A DNA stretch of 25,372 nucleotides, taken from IMG/VR virus record IMGVR_UViG_3300042507_004436, positions 1-25,372 of that record; one strand, written 5' to 3'. Source of the stretch: a virus. A program made the position numbers and the translations under genes. Positions 1 to 8,968 of this stretch are shown piece by piece; position 1 is the first letter of the stretch, and every line of letters begins with the position of its first letter. The notes beneath the pieces were generated by a model. It was not told where the DNA came from, did not search any database, and saw only the letters and a list, made by a program, of their open reading frames with translations.

Positions 1-1639
1 TACCACTAGTTGTTTGTGAACTACTAGATGTATAAGTAAACGTATTTTCTGTTGGCACTGTTTGTATAGTAAAAGTACCTGTAGCCGTTGTGCCACTAGC
101 AACAGATGTAACGACTATTGATTGACCTTGACTTAATCCATGCAATGGTAAATCAACAGTAACTGTAGCATTGCCGTTTTGTTGGTATGTGCCTGTTTGA
201 ATTTGTGTGTATGTACCAGTTACAGGAGGTATAACAATAGCTTTACGCAAATCAAATATTGGCTCATCATCAACATAACAAACGTTACTCATTACAATAT
301 AGCGTTTATTGGCAAATCTTTCTCTAAATGGCGTTTTATTCCCAACTTCATCGAAAGCGGTATCCATTTTTTTACCAATACCGTTACCGTGAACAGTTGT
401 AACGCTTGTAATTTCTGCTAAGTTACCAGCAATGTTAAGATATTTAACGCCGTCTGAATCGGTCAATATCTCAATTTTACTGTTAGGATTCGTATCTGTG
501 TTTTTTAATGGCGTAGCAAAGCCTGCTTTATTAGTTACTAAATTACATAATGGATTAGTAAAAATAGTATGGGTACCAGTGCCGCCATTTGCCAACATGA
601 TTTTTTTAGCACCTGCATACAAAAATACACAAGGCAATAACTTTTTAAATGGTACATATCTATGTAATCCATCTACATAAGTACCGCTAGCCTCTGGATA
701 TAATTCAAGCTGTGTATTAGTGGCATTATTAATTGCATAATACCGAGTGTTAGGCTGTAATGTGCCACCACCAACAATACTAGGCATTGTTCCTGTAGAA
801 CTAAAATAAACAGGTACGCCAACTCTGGAAACGCCTGCAGTTTCAATATCTGGTACGGCGTAAGTAAACCCTAGGTTTAGGTTAATGTTCCCTGTGCCTG
901 TATCCACATTAGCACTGGTAAACGTTTGATTAACTTGAGTTGTTACCGTATCGGATGCGTCTACATCGTGGTATGTAATTAACCCTGTTAAACCTGTTAT
1001 AGTAGTAACAGTTAAATCCGCGAACGCATCCAAACTTAATAAACCAGAACCACCTAGCCCACGGTTAATAGCAACTTGCCCAAATGCTTCGAGCATAATA
1101 TGGGTGTTTTGCGTTAAGCCTATTAACACACCCACCATTGCATGGGCGGTAATGATAAAATTAGCTTGCCCTGCTATTGCTTGAGATAATAACACACTAG
1201 CGTACGCATCTAACAACAAGTTTTGAGCTACACTAATACGGTAATCAATCGATAGCATCGCCTGTGCGTCAAACATCAACGCACTTTCAGCCTTTAACCT
1301 GTAAATAACAGGGGAACTGTAAATAAACTGTGAATCGTCTATTACCTCAACTACAATAAACTCACGCCATGTTAATAGCTCGTTATTGGCATATTTTGCA
1401 GTTGCTACAAACCGAACCACATCATCAAATAAAACAGTAGAAGATAAAAGGTTAAAAGTTGCCAACCCTGTTACGTCGTCATAATCAATAGCACCAATAC
1501 CAAACCCAGCCGTATTATGTAAAAATACAGGCGGTTCAATAGGATAGCCACCGTTGTTTAAAGGAAATTGAACTTGTACTTTTCGTACTTCATTTTTCCC
1601 CTTAATAATCTCAAAAACGTCCGAGGATTGGCAACTCAT
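1..1639 (-). CDS. Large tail fibre/appendage protein, 3' end outside window
   Basis: The frame is open from an ATG at 1639 (start MSCQSSDVF) to the left edge, giving 546 residues with no stop, so the C-terminus is missing. AAAGG lies 9 bases before the ATG, and the previous gene stops 5 bases upstream. No enzymatic motif is visible. The first ~110 residues look beta-rich; residues ~130-200 are Ala/Leu-rich with recurring short helical patterns; the rest is Thr/Asn/Gly-rich as in fibres. From ~475 to the edge there is a segment with an HGL motif followed by a T-x-NTFTY motif, matching the FCCH-like (ubiquitin-E1 FCCH fold) repeats common in phage appendages; the neighbouring 209-residue protein carries the same segment. 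Position after J and the fibre gene suggests a distal tail or receptor-binding component. The structural role is inferred from context; I do not recognise the whole protein. Confidence 0.75.
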   Translation of the reverse strand, partial: MSCQSSDVFEIIKGKNEVRKVQVQFPLNNGGYPIEPPVFLHNTAGFGIGAIDYDDVTGLATFNLLSSTVLFDDVVRFVATAKYANNELLTWREFIVVEVIDDSQFIYSSPVIYRLKAESALMFDAQAMLSIDYRISVAQNLLLDAYASVLLSQAIAGQANFIITAHAMVGVLIGLTQNTHIMLEAFGQVAINRGLGGSGLLSLDAFADLTVTTITGLTGLITYHDVDASDTVTTQVNQTFTSANVDTGTGNINLNLGFTYAVPDIETAGVSRVGVPVYFSSTGTMPSIVGGGTLQPNTRYYAINNATNTQLELYPEASGTYVDGLHRYVPFKKLLPCVFLYAGAKKIMLANGGTGTHTIFTNPLCNLVTNKAGFATPLKNTDTNPNSKIEILTDSDGVKYLNIAGNLAEITSVTTVHGNGIGKKMDTAFDEVGNKTPFRERFANKRYIVMSNVCYVDDEPIFDLRKAIVIPPVTGTYTQIQTGTYQQNGNATVTVDLPLHGLSQGQSIVVTSVASGTTATGTFTIQTVPTENTFTYTSSSSQTTSG

Positions 1640-1644
1640 TTTAT

Positions 1645-2274
1645 CTAACCTTTCACACCAAACGTTAAAGCGGATACAGGGAAAGACAAACCACTGTTTG
1701 CATCAACGGTATAGCTTTTGGTTTTGCCATAACGAATATCTGCGTTAGTAATAGTTGCAGAACCAACTACCGCAAACGTAAACGTATTGGTTGTTACGGA
1801 TGCTACTGCGTAGGTCTTATCTGCATTGCCTGTATTAAAGAACCGCACATAAACACTATCAGAGGTCGTTAATCCGTGGGCAGGGCTATTAACAGTAACT
1901 GTTGTACCGCTTTGGCTATAAGTAATCCCATCTACAGGTGTATCAGTGAATGGGAAAGCCATTGCACAAGTACCACCAGTTAATGCAGAAAATAACCCCC
2001 AACCTACAACCGTACCCCAGTTAGCACTAGCCGTTGGGAAGTTTAACGCACCGTTATTAGCTAACTGTGTGAACCCTCTACCAGTTACTGTAGTGTTGCC
2101 ACTAGCTGTTGGGAAACCTGCATCGGATGCTAACCGTGCGTAAGAACCACCTGTTACTTCCGTACCGTTTGAATTTTCAGCGTTCGTTGGCAAGGTAGTA
2201 AATAAGCCTAAATGATAACCAGCATTAACCAGCATATCTAAAATGGTTACATATAAATTTGCAGAAACTGCCAT
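1645..2274 (-). CDS. gp80-like tail structural protein with FCCH-like domain
   Basis: This 209-residue protein starts at an ATG that shares one base with the stop of the 43-residue gene before it (TAATG). The segment at residues 39-46 (EVTGGSYA) and the following FPTAS and WGTVVGWGLF strings fit the phage gp80/tail-fibre-like structural family, in which a TG-EV-GGSYAR motif is followed by a F-PxA and W-G-V pattern. Residues about 117-175 form an FCCH-like segment (HGL at 133-135, TNTFTF at 162-167) that is repeated in the next gene. There is an internal near-duplication around residues 45-62 and 70-85. It is probably a minor tail or fibre-attachment protein; the exact place in the virion is unknown. 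Confidence 0.7.
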   Translation of the reverse strand: MAVSANLYVTILDMLVNAGYHLGLFTTLPTNAENSNGTEVTGGSYARLASDAGFPTASGNTTVTGRGFTQLANNGALNFPTASANWGTVVGWGLFSALTGGTCAMAFPFTDTPVDGITYSQSGTTVTVNSPAHGLTTSDSVYVRFFNTGNADKTYAVASVTTNTFTFAVVGSATITNADIRYGKTKSYTVDANSGLSFPVSALTFGVKG

Positions 2275-2405
2275 TATGTAATCTCTCCCTCTGTAAATGA
2301 TAAAGTAATTAAATTAACAGGTAGTTCAAGTGCTATTACCTCCTGTTCTAGTGGTAATGCAATCGTCGTATCTGGTAATTCAAGTGTGATAACGTCTGTT
2401 GCCAT
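2274..2405 (-). CDS. 43-residue beta-repeat protein
   Basis: A short gene of 43 residues plus stop: ATG at 2405, TAA at 2276-2274 overlapping the next ATG by one base. AAAGG sits 7 bases upstream of the ATG. The protein begins MATDVITLELPDTTIALPLE and then repeats the same alternating pattern (VIALELPVNLITL), so it contains about four short hydrophobic beta-like strings of the form I-x-L-x-L-P. The tight coupling to the gp80-like gene and the good ribosome binding site argue for real translation. I do not recognise a family. A small tail-fibre or tail-tip accessory that adds a beta strand to a partner is a plausible but unproven role. Confidence 0.65.
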   Translation of the reverse strand: MATDVITLELPDTTIALPLEQEVIALELPVNLITLSFTEGEIT

Positions 2406-2461
2406 AGTAATACCTTTAACTGTTTTTAGTATACATTATTTAAAATATATTTTATTTTTAC
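2406..2461 (-). other. AT-rich spacer with a palindrome and a weak -10-like box
   Basis: This 56-base gap is the largest between tail genes. It is almost pure A/T and contains a perfect 12-base palindrome at 2442-2453 (AAAATATATTTT). A TATACT hexamer on the minus strand at 2433-2428 resembles a -10 box, but I see no convincing -35 at 16-18 bases. It could hold a weak promoter for the distal fibre genes, or be a recombination seam between fibre modules. Neither is shown. Confidence 0.25.
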
Positions 2462-3955
2462 CTACAACCAGAAGTTAGTAAAACTACATCTAAATTCTCT
2501 AACGCCAATATGTGCAGAAGTTACGTTATTTGCAAATCGCATACGCCGAGATGTTACAGGAAATAACGGTGTTTGCGATGTATCTGAACTGTTTGTCGCC
2601 CAAGGGAAACTTTCAGTTGTATAAGCACCCGAGCCGTTAAAGGTTTCAACCCCTATAATCATGTTTGAACTACTTGCTCCTTTAATGTGTAAACCTACCG
2701 CTTCCACTTCAGGAGGGACTAACCACATTGGTTGACCACTTAGAGTAACATTCATACAAGCAAGATTTTCAATATAGAAAGAAGAACTATAACCTTTGTT
2801 ATACGAAACTAACGTAGGGGCATTTGTGCCATTATTTGACCCAGCCCCAAGGTTGATGTTATTCGGGAAACGGCTAATGTAGGTAATAATTGGATTATTC
2901 CCACCATCACGCCCCCAATTACTAACCAAATGCTCAATAAATGCACCTTCTCTGCCACTGCCCGTAATATCTGTTATGCTTCCAGAACCATTTGTATAAG
3001 TAGCATTTGGCGGATACGTTGCACACGACCACGGTAACAATCTACGCCATGTGTAACCTGTAGGCATCGTTGGAGCGGTGTTGCTTGCACTAAACAAACC
3101 AGCCAAAGTGCCGTCGTTTTTTCCAATCAGCCATAAATAATACATCTGACCACTTACTCGTGTTGCATCAATACTACCAGCTACGCCTACTGTGCCATTA
3201 TTAGCAATGGTTAGGTTGCTACCATAAAACTGTTGATAAGCACTTGTTGTAGGGTTAAATAACGTTGCTTGTATTGTTCCGTTTATCTTAACTTCAAACA
3301 AATTGCTAGCTGTTTGTACAGGCTTAGGAATTGACTCATACCCAAACGGTTTACCGCCCTGTAATGCTAAAAACCCATCATTAACAGTAACAGAATCATC
3401 AAAGGTTTTGTTGCCTGTAAACGTATAAGTACCTGTAAAGGGTGCTGTGGTACTTTCTAAAACAATTCTATCTGTCCATAACGTACCATTATTTAACGTT
3501 GTTCTTGCTCTTAACTTTTGGTTGGTATAAGAATAAATTAGTTGGTCAAACGTACTAGCATCTCTTTTTACCATTAACACAAACCCATTACCGTTTAATG
3601 AGTTATTGCTAGTAGACGTTGTAATTCTATAAATACCTGTATTACCTGTGCTGTTTAAATTATCACTTGGTAACAAAGGGGCTGTTGTGCCAATGCCTGT
3701 ACCCGATAATATCTCGTTTACAAACGTGGTTAATGAACGGTCTAATGGAAACAAGTCAATCCATGCTGTGTTAGCACCATTGCGTAACTTTAATAGGCTT
3801 GTATTAGTATCTGCCCATACCTGTAATGCTACAGGTGATGCAGGAGCGGTGTTGCCACTACTCATAGTTGCTAAGGCTTGTACAATAGCGTTAATATCAA
3901 TGGTATAATCTATACCACTCTGACTTGCACTTAAGTTTAAATCTGCTTGAGCCAT
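2462..3955 (-). CDS. Tail fibre protein
   Basis: This is a 497-residue protein with a strong ribosome binding site (AAAGGAGGG, 6 bases before ATG). The N-terminal ~75 residues contain the fibre-head pattern with IDINAIVQAL near 20-30 and LQVWADT followed by LKLRNGANTAWIDL near 44-68, which is seen at the start of many phage fibre proteins. The middle contains TGTYTFTGNKTF-type text common in trimeric fibre shafts, and the C-terminal half is Gly/Asn/Ser/Thr-rich. It lies directly behind J, the usual place for side or central fibre genes, and is likely to contact the host surface. Family recognition rests on the N-terminus; the receptor-binding half is not assignable by eye. Confidence 0.75.
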   Translation of the reverse strand: MAQADLNLSASQSGIDYTIDINAIVQALATMSSGNTAPASPVALQVWADTNTSLLKLRNGANTAWIDLFPLDRSLTTFVNEILSGTGIGTTAPLLPSDNLNSTGNTGIYRITTSTSNNSLNGNGFVLMVKRDASTFDQLIYSYTNQKLRARTTLNNGTLWTDRIVLESTTAPFTGTYTFTGNKTFDDSVTVNDGFLALQGGKPFGYESIPKPVQTASNLFEVKINGTIQATLFNPTTSAYQQFYGSNLTIANNGTVGVAGSIDATRVSGQMYYLWLIGKNDGTLAGLFSASNTAPTMPTGYTWRRLLPWSCATYPPNATYTNGSGSITDITGSGREGAFIEHLVSNWGRDGGNNPIITYISRFPNNINLGAGSNNGTNAPTLVSYNKGYSSSFYIENLACMNVTLSGQPMWLVPPEVEAVGLHIKGASSSNMIIGVETFNGSGAYTTESFPWATNSSDTSQTPLFPVTSRRMRFANNVTSAHIGVREFRCSFTNFWL

Positions 3956-3977
3956 AATAAGCCCTCCTTTAAAATTA

Positions 3978-6900
3978 TTATAACTGCTTGCCGTAACCCC
4001 TTGCTATCCAGTTAATTGTTCTAGCAACCGACACATTACTTGCATCAAATACTTGAACGTCAAAACTGCTAGACGTTTGGTTTTGTATCTTAATATATTC
4101 CCCAGCTTGTAAGTTTGAGCCTGTTACGTTGACCGCAGGCGTTGCTTTAAACGGTGTTCCATAAGTGATAGTATTCCACCCTGTAGTCAAACTAACACTT
4201 TGTTTAGACTCAAACCTATCTGGCATATCACACGTTACACTTAATTTAGTAACCCGTGGTATTTTACTTTGCAAGAAAGAACGCAATACTAATCTAAACT
4301 TAAACGCCCTTGCCCGATACTCTCCCACAATAAATGTTTTCCACGGTGAATAAGATACCGCATCTTCACTAGTAGAGAATTGCAATTCTAGCATCCCTTC
4401 GGTGTATTCAATAAAACCTACAGATGCAATAGAATCTACTGTATCAATGCTTGTAACATTGCCCATTATATCTGATTCTGCCGTTGCTAATGTTGTTTCG
4501 GCACTAACATCTGGTATAAAGGCAACCCAGCTATCAATATCACCCATGATGTATTCAAGTACACTGGTTAAACGGCTTACATAAATATCGCCTAAATCTA
4601 TTGCATTATCAAATTCATAAAACGCCGTATCTTCTACTAATGGGTTACTCATGTATAAAATATCACCAGTTGCCGTAACACCTGTTTTAACACCATCGAA
4701 TGTAGGGCTTTCTGTGATGATTTCAACAATGTTAATATTTACGTCGGGGGCTTCAAACGTGATTCTAGTTGCAGGAATATTGCTATACGCACCGTAAAAA
4801 TCAATCGCTTTTATGAAAAATGTACCATCTAAATATGGAATGGTTATTTCATTTAATGTAGGGTCAACCGTTGTGTATAATTGAGTTAATGCCCACTGTG
4901 TATTAGTTTTAGATTGACTAAACCGTATTTCATACCCAGCTAAATCGGTATCTTCTACTTTATCCCATGTAAAGGTTAATTCTGTACCTTTTAAAATGTA
5001 GTTAAAATTCTGCACGTTTGCAGGAGCAACGTTATTAGCGGAAAAATCTAATGTTGCAAAAACGCTACCACCCGATACAAAATTACCTAAAATAACCTGT
5101 TCTGCATCTACTTGTATTTTTAAAACATCCTCGGGGATATTCTCAATGGTAAAGCTAGATGTGCTAGTACGCCCAGCTAATGTATACGCAATCGAACTAG
5201 CCGTTTTGTAATAAACACTATACTGCCTAACTCGACTATCGGGGCTTGGTGTCCATGAGACAAGCAAGTTTTTAATCAAGATATTGTTTACCTTGGTAAA
5301 GAACCCATTACCTGTGATATTGCTATGTAAAATAATATCTTGCCCTTGCAACGTCGTTAATGTTTTTTGGCTAACAATACCCTTATCGATTCTATCGTAC
5401 TTCCCAGCGTCATACTCAATACCTGTTATTTTGTATTGAAATTTTGCATCCCCTGTTAATTCTGTTTTGCTTGTAACGTAAAATTCCCTAGGAGCAATGT
5501 TACTAGCAATAATGCCCCATACGTTATTAACCACTGGCTGATTAACCGTAATTTTAGATGGTAACTTAACCCATTCTTGCAAACCATAGGCTAATACCCC
5601 GTCTGCATCACATGGCGTACAGTCATAGGTTGTAATAGTATTGTCTGGTAGATTAATACTAATTTTGTATGTTTCCGTGTTTAAAAAAGTAATTGGAAAA
5701 TCTAACCGTATTGCACTAAACCCTGTAGCATTAAAGTTTTGTACAAACGCTTTTATTCTGCCACTCATACGGATTTTAGCGTATGCAGGGTCATAGATAC
5801 CGATAACATCGCCTATGACTAAATCTGAACCATCTAAGCCCACTGTAAATTCAACTTGGGTGTACTGATTCTTCAATGAGTCTAACAACCACTTACCAAA
5901 GCGTCTGGCTTGCCCTTCACTGGTAATACCGACACCATCGATAGAACTAACATTGTACCCAAAGATGTTAATTAAATAAGGGTCTTCCACCGTAACAACA
6001 TCTTGTTTATATAGGTTTTTAGGGTCATTATACGTTACACTAACCACGCTATATGCTTCATCTGAACCAGCGGTGGAATAATCAAATATACTCCCTACAA
6101 CGTTAGCCTGTGAAAAAATAGCCGTCATTGTTTTAGGCTTGTCTATGGCTAAACGAATAATGCCATTACTGCTGTATACTGAACCATGAAACACATTTGC
6201 TACCTTACCAAGCGTAGAGTAAAAGCTATCAGTGTTAGCAAACCAATAGTTAAACGTATACCGTGGCTCTAATGCCTTTGTACCAGCTACAGGCACTAGC
6301 TCATCGCAATACTTAGCAATATCGTAAAAATCGAACTTATCCACTTGGCTTTCATCGATGAATTGCCCACCGCCGTACCGTGCGTTAGTTAATAAATCAT
6401 ACAATACCCATGCAGGGTTATTTGTCCACGCTCTTGTAAACGCCCCATCCCAGTAACCTAAACTTTCATCATACGTCCGTTTAATTGGGTCGTAGTTACT
6501 TGGTATTTTAACTTCTAACAAATCTAACAAATACCCACGTTTCGGGATATTATTCCCAAACAAAGAAGCATCTACTTTTAACCCAGCTACTACTGTGTTT
6601 GAATAGTTTATTTTAGTCTCAATGCCTTCAACATAGCTTGTCCAATACGTTTCGTCTTGTTTTGTGCCATTAAACGCATCGTTATTAGCTAGTTTTGTAA
6701 CTCTAATATCCCAAGGGCTACCACCGTTGTTTTTAGGCAATGGCACAAGGTATTCACGTTCAAAAGATGATGCTGTACGTCCATCAATTACTAACGATGA
6801 GTCTACCAGCTCATACACTGCTGATACAACCCATCCTACAGGCGGTATAATCTTATATTGACCTTGTGCTAAGCCTATTATTTCATCGTCAATACCATAA

Positions 6901-7655
6901 TACAAAGCATATTGGTTTTGCGTTGATACGCCGTTGTTTTCCATTTTTAGGTTGCTTGGTATTAGCTGTGGTGTAGCATTATTAAAGCTATACTTGGTTG
7001 GTTGCACATCATAAACAATCGGCGTTACTGTGCCACTTGGTAATAACTGATACGTTACTGTAGCAGACTCAACATTATCTAACATAAAAATATCACTAGG
7101 GTTTGATACTTTTTTAGTTAAAATAACCCTAAAACCAGTACTTGTAGCAGTGGTAACATACCCACCGCTTGATTGTGCTAATCCACGCCATTGTTTAGCA
7201 ATCGTTTTATACCCTGTCCCATTTTCGTTTACTTCAATGTTTAGCCTTACCCAGTTGTTTAGCACATTGCCGTTATTATCCTGTGCCTGTAACCCAGATA
7301 AGCCTATTTTAATTCTAAGATAATCCGCCTCGGGGTTTGTAACCGTTCTAACCACTGGCTCTCTATCGTTTAATAAAACACCCACCTCTTGAATGGTCTC
7401 TACCCCTTGGAAGCCTTGCATTAGCTCTTGGTCGGGTGTGCCTAAGCGGTAATCTACTTCAATCCCTTTGAAATTGAACGTGCCATTATTAGCCTGTAAT
7501 GGTGTTTCATCAAAATAAACACTATTCAAGCCATTAACTAACCCTTTTATTTTGCCTTCACAAATTGCCTCGGTTATCCTAGCCACGTTATTAGAAACAA
7601 GGCTAATAGGAGCGGTTGTAGGCGTGCTTTGTTTTTTTTGTCCACCAAAACCCAT
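3978..7655 (-). CDS. J: Tail tip attachment protein (lambda gpJ-like central fibre)
   Basis: At 1225 residues it is close to lambda gpJ (about 1130). The N-terminus has the J hallmark: ITEAICEGKIKGL (from about residue 27) followed by VYFDETPL. The region RVVT-type 'VVRTVTNPEADYLRIKI' and later 'AWVLYDLLTNARYGGG' (around 410-430) are also J-like. Two fibronectin-III-like segments are visible near 795-880 (LVSWTPSPDSRVRQYSVYY) and 885-980 (FTWDKVEDTDLAGYEI). The last ~75 residues (from SVSLTTGW) resemble a small beta-sandwich tip domain ending in INWIARGYG. It starts 2 bases after the I gene stop. In this family the protein forms the trimeric tip hub and binds the receptor. Identification is firm; receptor specificity cannot be read. 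Confidence 0.93.
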   Translation of the reverse strand: MGFGGQKKQSTPTTAPISLVSNNVARITEAICEGKIKGLVNGLNSVYFDETPLQANNGTFNFKGIEVDYRLGTPDQELMQGFQGVETIQEVGVLLNDREPVVRTVTNPEADYLRIKIGLSGLQAQDNNGNVLNNWVRLNIEVNENGTGYKTIAKQWRGLAQSSGGYVTTATSTGFRVILTKKVSNPSDIFMLDNVESATVTYQLLPSGTVTPIVYDVQPTKYSFNNATPQLIPSNLKMENNGVSTQNQYALYYGIDDEIIGLAQGQYKIIPPVGWVVSAVYELVDSSLVIDGRTASSFEREYLVPLPKNNGGSPWDIRVTKLANNDAFNGTKQDETYWTSYVEGIETKINYSNTVVAGLKVDASLFGNNIPKRGYLLDLLEVKIPSNYDPIKRTYDESLGYWDGAFTRAWTNNPAWVLYDLLTNARYGGGQFIDESQVDKFDFYDIAKYCDELVPVAGTKALEPRYTFNYWFANTDSFYSTLGKVANVFHGSVYSSNGIIRLAIDKPKTMTAIFSQANVVGSIFDYSTAGSDEAYSVVSVTYNDPKNLYKQDVVTVEDPYLINIFGYNVSSIDGVGITSEGQARRFGKWLLDSLKNQYTQVEFTVGLDGSDLVIGDVIGIYDPAYAKIRMSGRIKAFVQNFNATGFSAIRLDFPITFLNTETYKISINLPDNTITTYDCTPCDADGVLAYGLQEWVKLPSKITVNQPVVNNVWGIIASNIAPREFYVTSKTELTGDAKFQYKITGIEYDAGKYDRIDKGIVSQKTLTTLQGQDIILHSNITGNGFFTKVNNILIKNLLVSWTPSPDSRVRQYSVYYKTASSIAYTLAGRTSTSSFTIENIPEDVLKIQVDAEQVILGNFVSGGSVFATLDFSANNVAPANVQNFNYILKGTELTFTWDKVEDTDLAGYEIRFSQSKTNTQWALTQLYTTVDPTLNEITIPYLDGTFFIKAIDFYGAYSNIPATRITFEAPDVNINIVEIITESPTFDGVKTGVTATGDILYMSNPLVEDTAFYEFDNAIDLGDIYVSRLTSVLEYIMGDIDSWVAFIPDVSAETTLATAESDIMGNVTSIDTVDSIASVGFIEYTEGMLELQFSTSEDAVSYSPWKTFIVGEYRARAFKFRLVLRSFLQSKIPRVTKLSVTCDMPDRFESKQSVSLTTGWNTITYGTPFKATPAVNVTGSNLQAGEYIKIQNQTSSSFDVQVFDASNVSVARTINWIARGYGKQL

Positions 7656-7657
7656 TA

Positions 7658-8248
7658 CTATACATCCTCGGCTCTAATTGATTGACTAATAACGTTTGAA
7701 CCGCACATAAACCGCCCATAACCTACAGGTAATGGTATGCCCTTAGCTACACGGTTTGTAGCATTAGAAAATAATGTACTTTGCCTATCTTCTGGCTTAT
7801 CTGACTCATTCTGTTTATTTTTCAATGCTTGTAAATCTGCAAACCCAGAGACTGCTAAGCGAACACCACCCATAATAAATTGAAATCCTAAAGCAGCACC
7901 TGCCCCAGTGGCAATTAAGACAACCCCAACAATCACCATTTGTATACCAGTAATTATTTTAATCCATGCCCCGAATTTACCACCAGCCCCTATACCTTCA
8001 AGGGGTACAATATGTACCTCTGTTGCATCGCTTGGTATTAGTTGTTTAAAATCGCTGTCATTACTAATTAAATCGTGTTTTAATTCATTGGCGTAGGTTA
8101 CATGGTAACATCCTGTTTTAAGAATGCTTTTCATAGCAGGAAACGCTCTTAATAAGTAAGATATGACTTGATGAAATGAATCTACTTCAAGTGTTATACT
8201 CTGCTTAAATTGCTTTAGCTTACCATGTAAAACAACCGTTATTCTCAT
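7658..8248 (-). CDS. I: Tail assembly protein I
   Basis: The 196-residue protein fits lambda gpI in size and layout. The N-terminal ~85 residues look ubiquitin-like (start MRITVVLHGKL, ending VHIVPLEG). Residues about 95-135 are a Gly/Ala-rich hydrophobic stretch (IVGVVLIATGAGAALGF), and the C-terminus has the conserved string NRVAKGIPLPVGYGRFMCGS. Its ATG shares one base with the K stop (TAATG). In lambda, gpI is needed for tail-tip assembly and is not retained in the mature virion. The hydrophobic segment could transiently associate with tape measure or membrane, but that is inference. Confidence 0.9.
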   Translation of the reverse strand: MRITVVLHGKLKQFKQSITLEVDSFHQVISYLLRAFPAMKSILKTGCYHVTYANELKHDLISNDSDFKQLIPSDATEVHIVPLEGIGAGGKFGAWIKIITGIQMVIVGVVLIATGAGAALGFQFIMGGVRLAVSGFADLQALKNKQNESDKPEDRQSTLFSNATNRVAKGIPLPVGYGRFMCGSNVISQSIRAEDV

Positions 8249-8967
8249 TATATTATTACCTCAAGCACCATATGAATAAACGGAATATATCGGCTGACGG
8301 TTTCTACTTTACTAACGCCGTTGCTAGGATGGTGTAGCATCTGACCATTGCCAATATAGATACCCGAATGCTCACCTTGTTTCCCTATCTTAAATACTAG
8401 CACATCTCCAATAGCCAAGGCGTTTAACCGCTCAAACTGCTTTATTCTAGCAATGCCGTTATGCCCTAAGGTGTAGTACAGTCTTTCTTTATCGTAAAAA
8501 TCCCTTGGTACACTTGGTATTACAAACCCTTTATTTAACAAATACCAATCCTTGATAATAGCAAAACAATCGCCCTTGCCATCGCTACCATAATCGCCCC
8601 AACGGTATAACCTACTTTCTAAGCTATCCACTGTAGGAGCAATACTATCATGCCAAAAAACAGGTAAAATCTCATCTTCATAACAACAATAATTCATTAC
8701 CCCTTGTGGTTTATCACTTCCATTAAATACCTGCATATCAAACAAACTAGGTATAACAGGCTCATAAGACCGTACAGGATGCGTGTGTAAGTATGCTTCT
8801 GCCCCTTCAATGATGCCAGCATCTACAAAGTATTCATTACCCACGCCTACCAAGCAAAACACATCATCAAGCAAAGCGAACATATGCTCATTGCCTAAAT
8901 CTTCTACAGGTCTTGCCATAAGTTGTTGATGTATTTGTTGTTTATGTGTATCGGTAAACTGAAACAT
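8248..8967 (-). CDS. K: Tail tip peptidase K (JAMM + NlpC/P60)
   Basis: This 239-residue lambda gpK homologue has two hydrolase domains. The N-terminal half shows a complete JAMM/JAB zinc motif: H61-T-H63, ten residues, then S74-L-F-D77. The C-terminal half is an NlpC/P60 cysteine peptidase with C134 in the GDCFAI motif, H200 in GEHSGIYIG, and H212/H213 as candidates for the third catalytic position. AAGG lies 5 bases before the ATG; the L stop is one base upstream of the start. In this family the protein acts in tail-tip assembly and may locally cut peptidoglycan during entry. All key residues needed for both activities appear present. Confidence 0.92.
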   Translation of the reverse strand: MFQFTDTHKQQIHQQLMARPVEDLGNEHMFALLDDVFCLVGVGNEYFVDAGIIEGAEAYLHTHPVRSYEPVIPSLFDMQVFNGSDKPQGVMNYCCYEDEILPVFWHDSIAPTVDSLESRLYRWGDYGSDGKGDCFAIIKDWYLLNKGFVIPSVPRDFYDKERLYYTLGHNGIARIKQFERLNALAIGDVLVFKIGKQGEHSGIYIGNGQMLHHPSNGVSKVETVSRYIPFIHMVLEVII

Positions 8968-8968
8968 A

